Shown here in pieces: positions 44,001-60,600 of a DNA stretch of 64,000 bases. The notes beneath the pieces were generated by a model that searched no databases, was not told where the DNA came from, and saw only the letters and a list, made by a program, of their open reading frames with translations. A program made the position numbers and the translations under genes. Numbering within the stretch: the first letter of the stretch is position 1; the number at the start of each line of letters is the position of its first letter. The stretch is from NCBI RefSeq assembly GCF_039555335.1, contig NC_092642.1, positions 21,966,262 to 22,030,261 on the forward strand. The letters are read 5' to 3'. The stretch is from Amphiura filiformis. Taxonomy: Eukaryota; Echinodermata; Ophiuroidea; Amphilepidida; Amphiuridae.

Positions 44001-47000
44001 TTCGCATTACATCCTTGTTCTTCGAATTTTTATACAACATCAATGACAATGCTTATCCGCCACATCCTTGATATTCATCTTTTTATATGATACGATTCAC
44101 TTTAACAATTTCCTAATATTCACATTACATTCTTGATCTTCGAGGTTTTATAAGCCATCAATGACTAATCTCATCCGGCACATCCTTGATCTTCATCTTT
44201 TTATATGAAACGATTCACTTTAACAATTTCCTAATATTCGCATTACATCCTTGATCTTCGAATTTTATTAGAACATCAATGACAATGCTCATCCGCCACA
44301 TCCTTGATCTTCATCTTTTTATATGAAACGATTCACTTTAACAATTTCCTAATATTCACATTACATTCTTGATCTTCGAGGTTTTATAAGCCATCAATGA
44401 CAAATCTCATTCGCCACATCCTTGATCTTCATCCTTTTATATGATACGATTTACTTTAACAATTTCCTAATATTCACATTACATCCTTGATCTTTGAGTT
44501 TTTATAGAACATGAATGACAATCCCATCTGCCACATCCTTGATCTTCATCTTTTTATATGATACGATTCACTTTAACAATTTCCTAATATTCACATTACA
44601 TTCTTGATCTTCGAGGTTTTATAAGCCATCAATGACTAATCTCATCCGGCACATCCTTGATCTTCATCTTTTTATATGATACGATTTACTTTAACACTTT
44701 CCTAATTTTCGCATTACATCCTTGATCTTCGAATTTTATTAGAACATCAATGACAATGCTCATCCGCCACATCCTTGATCTTCATCTTTTTATATGAAAC
44801 GATTCACTTTAACAATTTCCTAATATTCACATTACATTCTTGATCTTCGAGGTTTCATAAGCCATCAATGACCAATCTCATTCGCCACATCCTTGATCTT
44901 CATCCTTTTATATGATACGATTTACTTTAACAATTTCCTAATATTCACATTACATCCTTGATCTTTGAGTTTTTATAGAACATGAATGACAATCCCATCT
45001 GCCACATCCTTGATCTTCATCTTTTTATATGATACGATTCACTTTAACAATTTCCTAATATTCACATTACATTCTTGATCTTCGAGGTTTTATAAGCCGT
45101 CAATGACAAATATCATCCGTCACATCCTTGATCTTCATCTTTTTATATAATACGATTCACTTTAACAATTTCCTAATATTAACATTACAGCCTTGATCTT
45201 CGAGGTTTTATAAGCCATCAATGACAAATATCATCAGCCACATCCTTGATCTTCATCTTTTTATATAATACGATTCACTTTAACAATTTCCTAATATTCA
45301 CATTACATCCTTGATCTTTGAGTTTTTACAGAACATCAGTGACAAATCTCATCTGCCACATCCTTGATCTTCATCTTTTTATATGATACGATTCACTTTA
45401 ACAATTTCCTAATACTCACATTACCTTGATCTGCGGGTTTTTATAGAACATGAATAACAAATCTCATTCGCCACATCTTTGATCTTCATCTTTTTATATG
45501 AAACAGTTCACTTTAACAATTTCCTAATACTCACATTACCTTGATCTGCGGGTTTTTATAGACCATGAATGACAAATCTCATCTGCCACATCTTTGATCT
45601 TCATCTTTTTATATAATATGATTCACTTTAACAATTTCCTGATATTAACATTACATCCTTGATCTTAGAGTTTTACAGAACATTAGTGACAAATCTCATT
45701 CGCCACATCCTTGATCTTCATCTTTTTATATGAAACAGTTCACCTTAACAATTTCCTAATACTCACATTACCTTGACCTGCGGGATTTTATAGAACATGA
45801 ATAACAAATGTCATCTGCCACATCCTTGATCTTCATCTTTTTATATAATACGATTCACTTTATCAATTTCCTAATATTAACATTACAGCCTTGATCTTCG
45901 AGTTTTTATAAGCCATCAATGACAAATCTCATTCGCCACATCCTTGATCTTCATCCTTTTATATGATACGGTTCACTTTAACAAATTCCTAATATTCACA
46001 TTACATCCTTGATCTTCGAGGTTTTATAAGCCATCAATGACAAATCTCATCCGCCACATCCTTGATCTTCATCTTTTTATATGAAACGGTTCACTTTAAT
46101 TATTTCCTAATATTCACATTACATCCTTGATCTTTGAGTTTTTATAGATCAGTGACAAATCTCATTCGCCACATCCTTGATCTTCATCTTTTTATATAAT
46201 ACGATTCACTTTAACAATTTCCTTATATTCACATTACATCCTTGATATTCGAGTGTTTATAGTAGGACATAAATGATAATCTCATCATTCGCATCCTTGA
46301 TCTTCAACTTTTTATATAAACGATTTACTTTAACAATTTCCTAATTTTCGCATTGGATCCTTGGTCTTCGAATTTTATTAGAACATCAATGACAATGCTC
46401 ATCCGCCACATCCTTGATCTTCATTTTTTCATATGAAACAGTTCACCTTAACAATTTACTAATACTCACATCACATCCTTGATCTTTGAATTTTATTAGA
46501 ACATCAATGACAAATCTCATCTACCACATCCTTGGTCTTCATCTTTTTATATGATACGATTCACTTTAACAATTTCCTAATTTTCGCATCACATCCTTGA
46601 TCTTCGAATATTTATAGAACATCAATGACAATGCTCATCCGCCACATCCTTGATCTTCATCTTTTTATATGAAACAATTCACTTTAACAATTTCCTAATA
46701 TTCACATTACATCCTTGATCTTCGAGGTTTTATAAGCCATCAATGACAAATATCATCCGCCACATCCTTGATCTTCATCTTTTTATATAATACGATTCAC
46801 TTTAACAATTTCCTAATATTCACATTACATCCTTGATCTTCGAGTTTTACAGAACATCAGTGACAAATCTCATTCGCCACATCCTTGATCTTCATCTTTT
46901 TATATGATACGATTCACTTTAACAATTTCCTAATATTCACATTACATTCTTGATCTTCGAGGTTTTATAAGCCATCAATGACAAATCTCATTCGCCACAT

Positions 47001-47399
47001 CCTTGATCTTCATCTTTTTATATGATACGATTCACTTTAACAATTTCCTAATATTCACATTACATCCTTGATCTTCGAGGTTTTATAAGCCATCAATGAC
47101 AAATATCATCCGCCACATCCTTGATCTTCATCCTTTTATATGATACGATTCACTTTAACAATTTCCTAATATTCACATTACATTCTTGATCTTCGAGGTT
47201 TTATAAGCCATCAATGACAAATCTCATTCGCCACATCCTTGATCTTCATCTTTTCATATAATACGATTCACTTTAACAATTTCCTAATATTCACATTACA
47301 TCCTTGATCTTCGAGGTTTTATAAGCCATCAATGACAAATATCATCCGCCACATCCTTGATCTTCATCTTTTTATATAATACGATTCACTTTAACAATT

Positions 47400-50300
47400 T
47401 CCTAATATTCACATTACATTCTTGATCTTCGAGGTTTTATAAGCCATCAATATAAGCCATCAATGGCAAATCTCATTCGCCACATCCTTGATCTTCATCA
47501 TTTTATATGATACGATTCACTTTAACAATTTCCTAATATTCACATTACATCCTTGATCTTTGAGTTTTTATAGAACATCGGTGACAAATCTCATTCGCCA
47601 CATACTTGATCTTCATCTTTTTATATGAAACAGTTCACCTTAACAATTTCATAATACTCACATTACCTTGATCTGCGGGTTTTTATAGAACATGAATGAC
47701 AAATCTCATCTGCCACATCTTTGATCTTCATCTTTTTATATAATATGATTCACTTTATCAATTTCCTAATATTCACATTACATCCTTGATCTTAGAGTTT
47801 TACAGAACATCACTGACAAATCTCATTCGCCACATCTTTGATCTTCATCTTTTTATATGAAACAGTTCACTTTAACAATTTCCTAATACTCACATTACCT
47901 TGATCTGCGGGATTTTATAGAACATGAATAACAAATTTCATCTGCCACATCCTTGATCTTCATCTTTTTATATAATACGATTCACTTTAACAATTTCTTA
48001 TATTAACATTACAGCCTTGATCTTCGAGGCAATGACAAATATCATCCGCCACATCCTTGATCTTCATCCTTTTATATGATACGATTCACTTTAACAATTT
48101 CCTAATATTCACATTACATTCTTGATCTTCGAGGTTTTATAAGCCATCAATGACAAATCTCATCCGCCACATCCCTTGATCTTCATCTTTTTTTATATGA
48201 TACGATTCACTTTAACAATTTCCTAATATTCACATTACATCCTTGATCTTCGAGTTTTTATATTAGAACATTAATGATAATCTCATCATTCGCATCCTTG
48301 ATCTTCAACTTTTTATATAAACGATTTACTTGAACAATTCCCTAATTTTCGCATTACATCCTTGATCTTTGAATTTTATTAGAACATCAATGACAAATCC
48401 CATTTGCCACATCCTTGATCTTCATCTTTTTATATGATACGATTCACTTTAACAATTTCCCAATTTTCGCATTACATCCTTGATCTTCGAATTTTTATAG
48501 AACATCAATGACAATGCTCATCCGCCACATCCTTGATCACGTTAACAATTTCCTAATATTCACATTACATTCTTGATCTTCGAGGTTTTATAAGCCATCA
48601 ATGACAAATCTCATTCGCCACATCCTTGATCTTCATCCTTTTATATGATACGATTCACTTTAACAATTTCCTAATATTCACATTACATCCTTGATCTTTG
48701 AGTTTTTATAGAACATGAATGACAAATCTCATCTGCCACATCCTTGATCTTCACCTTTTTATATAATATGATTCACTTTAACAATTTCCTGATATTAACA
48801 TTACATCCTTGATCTTTGAGTTTTTATAGAACATCAGTGACAAATCTCATTCGCCACATACTTGATCTTCATCTTTTATATGAAACAGTTCACCTTAACA
48901 ATTTCCTAATACTCACATTACCTTGACCTGCGGGATTTTATAGAACATGAATGACAAATCTCATCTGCCACATCTTTGATCTTCATCTTTTTTATATAAT
49001 ATGATTCACTTTATCAATTTCCTAATATTAACATTACATCCTTGATCTTAGAGTTTTACAGAACATCAGTGACAAATCTCATTCGCCACATCCTTGATCT
49101 TCATCTTTTTATATGAAACAGTTCACTTTAACAATTTCCTAATACTCACATTACCTTGACCTGCGGGATTTTATAGAACATGAATAACAAATGTCATCTG
49201 CCACATCCTTGATCTTCATCTTTTTATATAATACGATTCACTTTAACAATTTCCTAATATTAACATTACATCCTTGATCTTCGAGGTTTTATAAGCCGTC
49301 AATGACAAATATCATCCGTCACATCCTTGATCTTCGAGGTTTTATAAGCCATCAATGACAATGATCATCTGCCACATCCTTGATCTTCATCTTTTTATAT
49401 AATACGATTCACTTTAACAATTTCCTAACATTCACATTACATCCTTGATCTTCGAGTTTTTATAAGCCGTCAATGACAAATCTCATCCGCCACATCCTTG
49501 ATCTTCATCTTTTATATGATACGATTCACTTTAACAATTTCCTAATATTCACATTACATCCTTGATCTTCGAGGTTTTATAAGCCATCAATGACAAATAT
49601 CATCCGCCACATCCTTGATCTTCATCTTTTTATATGATACGATTCACTTTAACAATTTCCTAATATTCACATTACATCCTTGATCTTCGAGGTTTTATAA
49701 GCCATTAATGACAAATATCATCCGCCACATCCTTGATCTTCATCTTTTATATAATACGATTCACTTTAACAATTTCCTAATATTCACATTACATTCTTGA
49801 TCTTCGAGGTTTTATAAGCCATCAATATAAGCCATCAATGGCAAATCTCATTCGCCACATCCTTGATCTTCATCCTTTTATATGATACGATTCACTTTAA
49901 CAATTTCCTAATATTCACATTACATCCTTGATCTTTGAGTTTTTATAGAACATCGGTGACAAATCTCATTCGCCACATACTTGATCTTCATCTTTTTATA
50001 TGAAACAGTTCACCTTAACAATTTCCTAATACTCACATTACCTTGATCTGCGGGTTTTTATAAAACATGAATGACAAATCTCATCTGCCACATCTTTGAT
50101 CTTCATCTTTTTATATAATATGATTCACTTTATCAATTTCCTAATATTCACATTACATCCTTGATCTTAGAGTTTTACAGAACATCACTGACAAATCTCA
50201 TTCGCCACATCTTTGATCTTCATCTTTTTATATGAAACAGTTCACTTTAACAATTTCCTAATACTCACATTACCTTGATCTGCGGGATTTTATAGAACAT

Positions 50301-53300
50301 GAATAACAAATTTCATCTGCCACATCCTTGATCTTCATCTTTTATATAATACGATTCACTTTAACAATTTCTTATATTAACATTACAGCCTTGATCTTCG
50401 AGGCAATGACAAATATCATCCGCCACATCCTTGATCTTCATCCTTTTATATGATACGATTCACTTTAACAATTTCCTAATATTCACATTACATTCTTGAT
50501 CTTCGAGGTTTTATAAGCCATCAATGACAAATCTCATCCGCCACATCCTTGATCTTCATCTTTTTTATATGATACGATTCACTTTAACAATTTCCTAATA
50601 TTCACATTACATCCTTGATCTTCGAGTTTTTATATTAGAACATTAATGATAATCTCATCATTCGCATCCTTGATCTTCAACTTTTTATATAAACGATTTA
50701 CTTGAACAATTTCCTAATTTTCGCATTACATCCTTGATCTTTGAATTTTATTAGAACATCAATGACAAATCCCATTTGCCACATCCTTGATCTTCATCTT
50801 TTTATATGATACGATTCACTTTAACAATTTCCCAATTTTCGCATTACATCCTTGATCTTCGAATTTTTATAGAACATCAATGACAATGCTCATCCGCCAC
50901 ATCCTTGATCTTCATCTTTTTATATGAAACGATTCACTTTAACAATTTCCTAATATTCACATTACATTCTTGATCTTCGAGGTTTTATAAGCCATCAATG
51001 ACAAATCTCATTCGCCACATCCTTGATCTTCATCCTTTTATATGATACGATTCACTTTAACAATTTCCTAATATTCACATTACATCCTTGATCTTTGAGT
51101 TTTATAGAACATGAATGACAAATCTCATCTGCCACATCCTTGATCTTCACCTTTTTATATAATATGATTCACTTTAACAATTTCCTGATATTAACATTAC
51201 ATCCTTGATCTTTGAGTTTTTATAGAACATCAGTGACAAATCTCATTCGCCACATACTTGATCTTCATCTTTTATATGAAACAGTTCACCTTAACAATTT
51301 CCTAATACTCACATTACCTTGACCTGCGGGATTTTATAGAACATGAATGACAAATCTCATCTGCCACATCTTTGATCTTCATCTTTTTATATAATATGAT
51401 TCACTTTATCAATTTCCTAATATTAACATTACATCCTTGATCTTAGAGTTTTACAGAACATCAGTGACAAATCTCATTCGCCACATCCTTGATCTTCATC
51501 TTTTTATATGAAACAGTTCACTTTAACAATTTCCTAATACTCACATTACCTTGACCTGCGGGATTTTATAGAACATGAATAACAAATGTCATCTGCCACA
51601 TCCTTGATCTTCATCTTTTATATAATACGATTCACTTTAACAATTTCCTAATATTAACATTACATCCTTGATCTTCGAGGTTTTATAAGCCGTCAATGAC
51701 AAATATCATCCGTCACATCCTTGATCTTCGAGGTTTTATAAGCCATCAATGACAATGGTCATCTGCCACATCCTTGATCTTCATCTTTTTATATAATACG
51801 ATTCACTTTAACAATTTCCTAACATTCACATTACATCCTTGATCTTCGAGTTTTTATAAGCCGTCAATGACAAATCTCATCCGCCACATCCTTGATCTTC
51901 ATCTTTTATATGATACGATTCACTTTAACAATTTCCTAATATTCACATTACATCCTTGATCTTCGAGGTTTTATAAGCCATCAATGACAAATATCATCCG
52001 CCACATCCTTGATCTTCATCTTTTTATATGATACGATTCACTTTAACAATTTCCTAATATTCACATTACATTCTTGATCTTCGAGGTTTTATAAGCCATC
52101 AATGACAAATCTCATTCGCCACATCCTTGATCTTCATCTTTTTATATGATACGATTCACTTTAACAATTTCCTAATATTCACATTACATCCTTGATCTTC
52201 GAGGTTTTATAAGCCATCAATGACAAATATCATCCGCCACATCCTTGATCTTCATCTTTTTATATAATACGATTCACTTTAACAATTTCCTAATATTCAC
52301 ATTACATTCTTGATCTTCGAGGTTTTATAAGCCATCAATATAAGTACATCAATGACAAATCTCATTCGCCACATCCTTGATCTTCATCCTTTTATATGAT
52401 ACGATTCACTTTAACAATTTCCTAATATTCACATTACATCCTTGATCTTTGAGTTTTTATAGAACATCGGTGACAAATCTCATTCGCCACATACTTGATC
52501 TTCATCTTTTTATATGAAACAGTTCACCTTAACAATTTCCTAATACTCACATTACCTTGATCTGCGGGATTTTATAGAACATGAATAACAAATTTCATCT
52601 GCCACATCCTTGATCTTCATCTTTTTATATAATACGATTCACTTTAACAATTTCTTATATTAACATTACAGCCTTGATCTTCGAGGCAATGACAAATATC
52701 ATCCGCCACATCCTTGATCTTCATCCTTTTATATGATACGATTCACTTTAACAATTTCCTAATATTCACATTACATTCTTGATCTTCGAGGTTTTATAAG
52801 CCATCAATGACAAATCTCATCCGCCACATCCTTGATCTTCATCTTTTTTTATATGATACGATTCACTTTAACAATTTCCTAATATTCACATTACATCCTT
52901 GATCTTCGAGTTTTTATATTAGAACATTAATGATAATCTCATCATTCGCATCCTTGATCTTCAACTTTTTATATAAACGATTTACTTGAACAATTTCCTA
53001 ATTTTCGCATTACATCCTTGATCTTTGAATTTTATTAGAACATCAATGACAAATCCCATTTGCCACATCCTTGATCTTCATCTTTTTATATGATACGATT
53101 CACTTTAACAATTTCCCAATTTTCGCATTACATCTTTGATCTTCGAATTTTTATAGAACATCAATGACAATGCTCATCCGCCACATCCTTGATCTTCATC
53201 TTTTTATATGAAACGATTCACTTTAACAATTTCCTAATATTCACATTACATTCTTGATCTTCGAGGTTTTATAAGCCATCAATGACAAATCTCATTCGCC

Positions 53301-56300
53301 ACATCCTTGATCTTCATCCTTTTATATGATACGATTCACTTTAACAATTTCCTAATATTCACATTACATCCTTGATCTTTGAGTTTTTATAGAACATGAA
53401 TGACAAATCTCATCTGCCACATCTTTGATCTTCATCTTTTTATATAATATGATTCACTTTATCAATTTCCTAATATTAACATTACATCCTTGATCTTAGA
53501 GTTTTACAGAACATCAGTGACAAATCTCATTCGCCACATCCTTGATCTTCATCTTTTTATATGAAACAGTTCACTTTAACAATTTCCTAATACTCACATT
53601 ACCTTGACCTGCGGGATTTTATAGAACATGAATAACAAATGTCATCTGCCACATCCTTGATCTTCATCTTTTTATATAATACGATTCACTTTAACAATTT
53701 CCTAATATTAACATTACATCCTTGATCTTCGAGGTTTTATAAGCCGTCAATGACAAATATCATCCGTCACATCCTTGATCTTCGAGGTTTTATAAGCCAT
53801 CAATGACAATGGTCATCTGCCACATCCTTGATCTTCATCTTTTTATATAATACGATTCACTTTAACGATTTCCTAACATTCACATTACATCCTTGATCTT
53901 CGAGTTTTTATAAGCCGTCAATGACAAATCTCATCCGCCACATCCTTGATCTTCATCTTTTTTATATAATACGATTCACTTTAACAATTTCCTAATATTC
54001 ACATTACATCCTTGATCTTCGAGTGTTTATAGTAGGACATAAATGGTAATCTCATCATTCGCATCCTTGATCTTCAACTTTTTATATAATACGATTCACT
54101 TTAACAATTTCCTAATATTAACATTACATTCTTGATCTTCGAGGTTTTATAAGCCATCAATGACAAATCTCATCCGTCACATCCTTGATCTTCATCCTTT
54201 TATATGATACGATTCACTTTAACAATATCCTTATATTCACATTACATCCTTGATCTTCGAGGTTTTATAAGCCATCAATGACAAATCACTTTAATGAATT
54301 TCCTAATATTCCCATCACATCCGTGATTTTTGAGCTCTTATAAAACATCAATGAGAAATAAATATAAATCTCATCCTTCACATCCTTGATCTTCATCTTT
54401 TTATACGATACAGTTCGCTTTCAACAATTTCATAATATTCCCATCATATCCTTGATCTTTGAGCTCTTATAGAAGATTAATGAGAAATAAATATAAATCT
54501 CATCCGTCACATCCTTGATCTTCATCATTTTACATGATACAGCTTACTTTTAGCAATTTCATAATATTCCCATCGCATCTTTGTTCTTCGAGTTTTTATA
54601 GAACATCAATGACAAATCTCATCCGCCACATCCTTGATCTTTATCTTTTTATATGATATGATTCACTTTAACAATTTCCTAATATTCACATTACATCCTT
54701 GATCTTCGAGTTTTTATAAGCCATCAATGACAAATCTCATCCGCCACATCCTTGATCTTTATCTTTTTATGATATGATTCACTTTAACAATTTCCTAATA
54801 TTCACATTACATCCTTGATCTTCGATGTTTTATAAGCCATCAATGACAAATATCATCCGCCACATCCTTGATATTCATCTTTTTATATGAAACGGTTCAC
54901 TTTAACAATTTCCTAATATTCACATTACATCCTTGATCTTTGAGTTTTTATAGAACATGAATGACAAATCTCATCTGCCACATCCTTGATCTTCACCTTT
55001 TTATATAATATGATTCACTTTAACAATTTCCTGATATTAACATTACATCCTTGATCTTTGAGTTTTTATAGAACATCAGTGACAAATCTCATTCGCCACA
55101 TACTTGATCTTCATCTTTTTATATGAAACAGTTCACCTTAACAATTTCCTAATACTCACATTACCTTGACCTGCGGGATTTTATAGAACATGAATGACAA
55201 ATCTCATCTGCCACATCTTTGATCTTCATCTTTTTATATAATATGATTCACTTTATCAATTTCCTAATATTAACATTACATCCTTGATCTTAGAGTTTTA
55301 CAGAACATCAGTGACAAATCTCATTCGCCACATCCTTGATCTTCATCTTTTTATATGAAACAGTTCACTTTAACAATTTCCTAATACTCACATTACCTTG
55401 ACCTGCGGGATTTTATAGAACATGAATAACAAATGTCATCTGCCACATCCTTGATCTTCATCTTTTTATATAATACGATTCACTTTAACAATTTCCTAAT
55501 ATTAACATTACATCCTTGATCTTCGAGGTTTTATAAGCCGTCAATGACAAATATCATCCGTCACATCCTTGATCTTCGAGGTTTTATAAGCCATCAATGA
55601 CAATGGTCATCTGCCACATCCTTGATCTTCACCTTTTTTATATAATACGATTCACTTTAACAATTTCCTAACATTCACATTACATCCTTGATCTTCGAGT
55701 TTTTATAAGCCGTCAATGACAAATCTCATCCGCCACATCCTTGATCTTCATCTTTTTATATGATACGATTCACTTTAACAATTTCCTAATATTCACATTA
55801 CATCCTTGATCTTCGAGGTTTTATAAGCCATCAATGACAAATATCATCCGCCACATCCTTGATCTTCATCTTTTTATATGATACGATTCACTTTAACAAT
55901 TTCCTAATATTCACATTACATTCTTGATCTTCGAGGTTTTATAAGCCATCAATGACAAATCTCATTCGCCACATCCTTGATCTTCATCTTTTTATATGAT
56001 ACGATTCACTTTAACAATTTCCTAATATTCACATTACATCCTTGATCTTCGAGGTTTTATAAGCCATCAATGACAAATATCATCCGCCACATCCTTAATC
56101 TTCATCTTTTTATATAATACGATTCACTTTAACAATTTCCTAATATTCACATTACATTCTTGATCTTCGAGGTTTTATAAGCCATCAATATAAGCCATCA
56201 ATGGCAAATCTCATTCGCCACATCCTTGATCTTCATCCTTTTATATGATACGATTCACTTTAACAATTTCCTAATATTCACATTACATCCTTGATCTTTG

Positions 56301-59300
56301 AGTTTTTATAGAACATCGGTGACAAATCTCATTCGCCACATACTTGATCTTCATCTTTTTATATGAAACAGTTCACCTTAACAATTTCCTAATACTCACA
56401 TTACCTTGATCTGCGGGTTTTTATAGAACATGAATGACAAATCTCATCTGCCACATCTTTGATCTTCATCTTTTTATATAATATGATTCACTTTATCAAT
56501 TTCCTAATATTCACATTACATCCTTGATCTTAGAGTTTTACAGAACATCACTGACAAATCTCATTCGCCACATCTTTGATCTTCATCTTTTTATATGAAA
56601 CAGTTCACTTTAACAATTTCCTAATACTCACATTACCTTGATCTGCGGGATTTTATAGAACATGAATAACAAATTTCATCTGCCACATCCTTGATCTTCA
56701 TCTTTTTATATAATACGATTCACTTTAACAATTTCTTATATTAACATTACAGCCTTGATCTTCGAGGCAATGACAAATATCATCCGCCACATCCTTGATC
56801 TTCATCCTTTTATATGATACGATTCACTTTAACAATTTCCTAATATTCACATTACATTCTTGATCTTCGAGGTTTTATAAGCCATCAATGACAAATCTCA
56901 TCCGCCACATCCTTGATCTTCATCTTTTTTTTATATGATACGATTCACTTTAACAATTTCCTAATATTCACATTACATCCTTGATCTTCGAGTTTTTATA
57001 TTAGAACATTAATGATAATCTCATCATTCGCATCCTTGATCTTCAACTTTTTATATAAACGATTTACTTGAACAATTTCCTAATTTTCGCATTACATCCT
57101 TGATCTTTGAATTTTATTAGAACATCAATGACAAATCCCATTTGCCACATCCTTGATCTTCATCTTTTTATATGATACGATTCACTTTAACAATTTCCCA
57201 ATTTTCGCATTACATCTTTGATCTTCGAATTTTTATAGAACATCAATGACAATGCTCATCCGCCACATCCTTGATCTTCATCTTTTTATATGAAACGATT
57301 CACTTTAACAATTTCCTAATATTCACATTACATCCTTGATCTTTGAGTTTTTATAGAATTTGAATGACAAATCTCATCTGCCACATCTTTGATCTTCATC
57401 TTTTTATATAATATGATTCACTTTATCAATTTCCTAATATTAACATTACATCCTTGATCTTAGAGTTTTACAGAACATCAGTGACAAATCTCATTCGCCA
57501 CATCCTTGATCTTCATCTTTTTATATGAAACAGTTCACTTTAACAATTTCCTAATACTCACATTACCTTGACCTCCGTGATTTTATAGAACATGAATAAC
57601 AAATGTCATCTGCCACATCCTTGATCTTCATCTTTTTATATAATACGATTCACTTTAACAATTTCCTAATATTAACATTACATCCTTGATCTTCGAGGTT
57701 TTATAAGCCGTCAATGACAAATATCATCCGTCACATCCTTGATCTTCGAGGTTTTATAAGCCATCAATGACAATGGTCATCTGCCACATCCTTGATCTTC
57801 ATCTTTTTATATAATACGATTCACTTTAACAATTTCCTAACATTCACATTACATCCTTGATCTTCGAGTTTTTATAAGCCGTCAATGACAAATCTCATCC
57901 GCCACATCATTGATCTTCATCTTTTTATATAATACGATTCACTTTAACAATTTCCTAATATTCACATTACATCCTTGATCTTCGAGTGTTTATAGTAGGA
58001 CATAAATGGTAATCTCATCATTCGCATCCTTGATCTTCAACTTTTTATATAATACGATTCACTTTAACAATTTCCTAATATTAACATTACATTCTTGATC
58101 TTCGAGGTTTTATAAGCCATCAATGACAAATCTCATCCGTCACATCCTTGATCTTCATCTTTTTATATGATACGATTCACTTTAACAATATCCTTATATT
58201 CACATTACATCCTTGATCTTCGAGGTTTTATAAGCCATCAATGACAAATCACTTTAATGAATTTCCTAATATTCCCATCACATCCGTGATTTTTGAGCTC
58301 TTATAAAACATCAATGAGAAATAAATATAAATCTCATCCTTCACATCCTTGATCTTCATCTTTTATACGATACAGTTCGCTTTCAACAATTTCATAATAT
58401 TCCCATCATATCCTTGATCTTTGAGCTCTTATAGAAGATTAATGAGAAATAAATATAAATCTCATCCGTCACATCCTTGATCTTCATCATTTTACATGAT
58501 ACAGCTTACTTTTAGCAATTTCATAATATTCCCATCGCATCTTTGTTCTTCGAGTTTTTATAGAACATCAATGACAAATCTCATCCGCCACATCCTTGAT
58601 CTTTATCTTTTTATATGATATGATTCACTTTAACAATTTCCTAATATTCACATTACATCCTTGATCTTCGAGTTTTTATAAGCCATCAATGACAAATCTC
58701 ATCCGCCACATCCTTGATCTTCATCTTTTTATGATATGATTCACTTTAACAATTTCCTAATATTCACATTACATCCTTGATCTTCGATGTTTTATAAGCC
58801 ATCAATGACAAATATCATCCGCCACATCCTTGATATTCATCTTTTTATATGAAACGGTTCACTTTAACAATTTCCTAATACTCACATTACATCCTTGATC
58901 TTCGAGTTTTACAGAACATCAGTGACAAATCTCATTCGCCACATCCTTGATCTTCATCTTTTTATATGAAACAGTTCACTTTAACAATTTCCTAATACTC
59001 ACATTACCTTGACCTGCGGGATTTTATAGAACATGAATAACAAATGTCATCTGCCACATCCTTGATCTTCATCTTTTTATATAATACGATTCACTTTAAC
59101 AATTTCCTAATATTCACATTACATCCTTGATCTTCGAGGTTTTATAAGCCATCAATGACAAATATCATCCGCCACATCCTTGATCTTCATCCTTTTATAT
59201 GATACGATTCACTTTAACAATTTCCTAATATTCACATTACATTCTTGATCTTCGAGGTTTTATAAGCCATCAATGACAAATATCATCCGCCACATCCTTG

Positions 59301-60600
59301 ATCTTCATCTTTTTATATAATACGATTCACTTTAACAATTTCCTAATATTCACATTACATTCTTGATCTTCGAGGTTTTATAAGCCATCAATGACAAATA
59401 TCATCCGCCACATCCTTGATCTTCATCCTTTTATATGATACGATTCACTTTAACAATTTCCTAATATTCACATCACATTCTTGATCTTCGAGGTTTTATA
59501 AGCCATCAATGACAAATATCATCCGCCACATCCTTGATCTTCATCTTTTTATATAATACGATTCACTTTAACAATTTCCTAATATTCACATTACATTCTT
59601 GATCTTCGAGGTTTTATAAGCCGTCAATGACAAATATCATCCGTCACATCCTTGATCTTCATCTTTTTATATAATACGATTCACTTTAACAATTTCCTAA
59701 TATTAACATTACAGCCTTGATCTTCGAGGTTTCAGAAGCCATCAATGACAAATATCATCCGTCACATCCTTGATCTTCATCTTTTTATATGATACGATTC
59801 ACTTTAACAATTTCCTAATATTAACATTACAGCCTTGATCTTCGAGGTTTTATAAGCCATCAATGACATATCTCATCCGCCACATCCTTGATCTTCATCT
59901 TTTTATATGATACGATTCACTTTAACAATATCCTTATATTCACATTACATCCTTGATCTTCGAGGTTTTATAAGCCATCAATGACAAATCACTTTAATGA
60001 ATTTCCTAATATTCCCATCACATCCGTGATTTTTGAGCTCTTATAAAACATCAATGAGAAATAAATATAAATCTCATCCTTCACATCCTTGATCTTCATC
60101 TTTTTATACGATACAGTTCGCTTTTAACAATTTCATAATATTCCCATCACATCCTTGATCTTTGAGCTCTTATAGAAGATTAATGAGAAATAAATATAAA
60201 TCTCATCCGTCACATCCTTGATCTTCATCATTTTACATGATACAGCTTACTTTTAGCAATTTCATAATATTCCCATCGCATCTTTGTTCTTCGAGTTTTT
60301 ATAGAACATCAATGACAAATCTCATCCGCCACATCCTTGATCTTTATCTTTTTATATGATATGATTCACTTTAACAATTTCCTAATATTCACATTACATC
60401 CTTGATCTTCGAGTTTTTATAAGCCATCAATGACAAATCTCATCCGCCACATCCTTGATCTTCATCTTTTTATGATATGATTCACTTTAACAATTTCCTA
60501 ATATTCACATTACATCCTTGATCTTCGATGTTTTATAAGCCATCAATGACAAATATCATCCGCCACATCCTTGATCTTCATCTTTTTATGTGAAACGGTT
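47400..60600. repeat. long higher-order repeats in the satellite (~2.3-2.4 kb and longer)
   Basis: Rare variants recur in fixed order. 'ttagaacattaatgataatc' is at 48263, 50635, 52919 and 57001. 'cactttaatgaatttcc' is at 54287, 58250 and 59990. 'gatcttcgaggcaatgac' is near 48017, 50395, 52677 and 56759. Spacings of about 2.37, 2.28, 4.08, 3.96 and 1.74 kb show blocks of roughly 15-35 monomers copied as units with later deletions. Confidence 0.85.
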
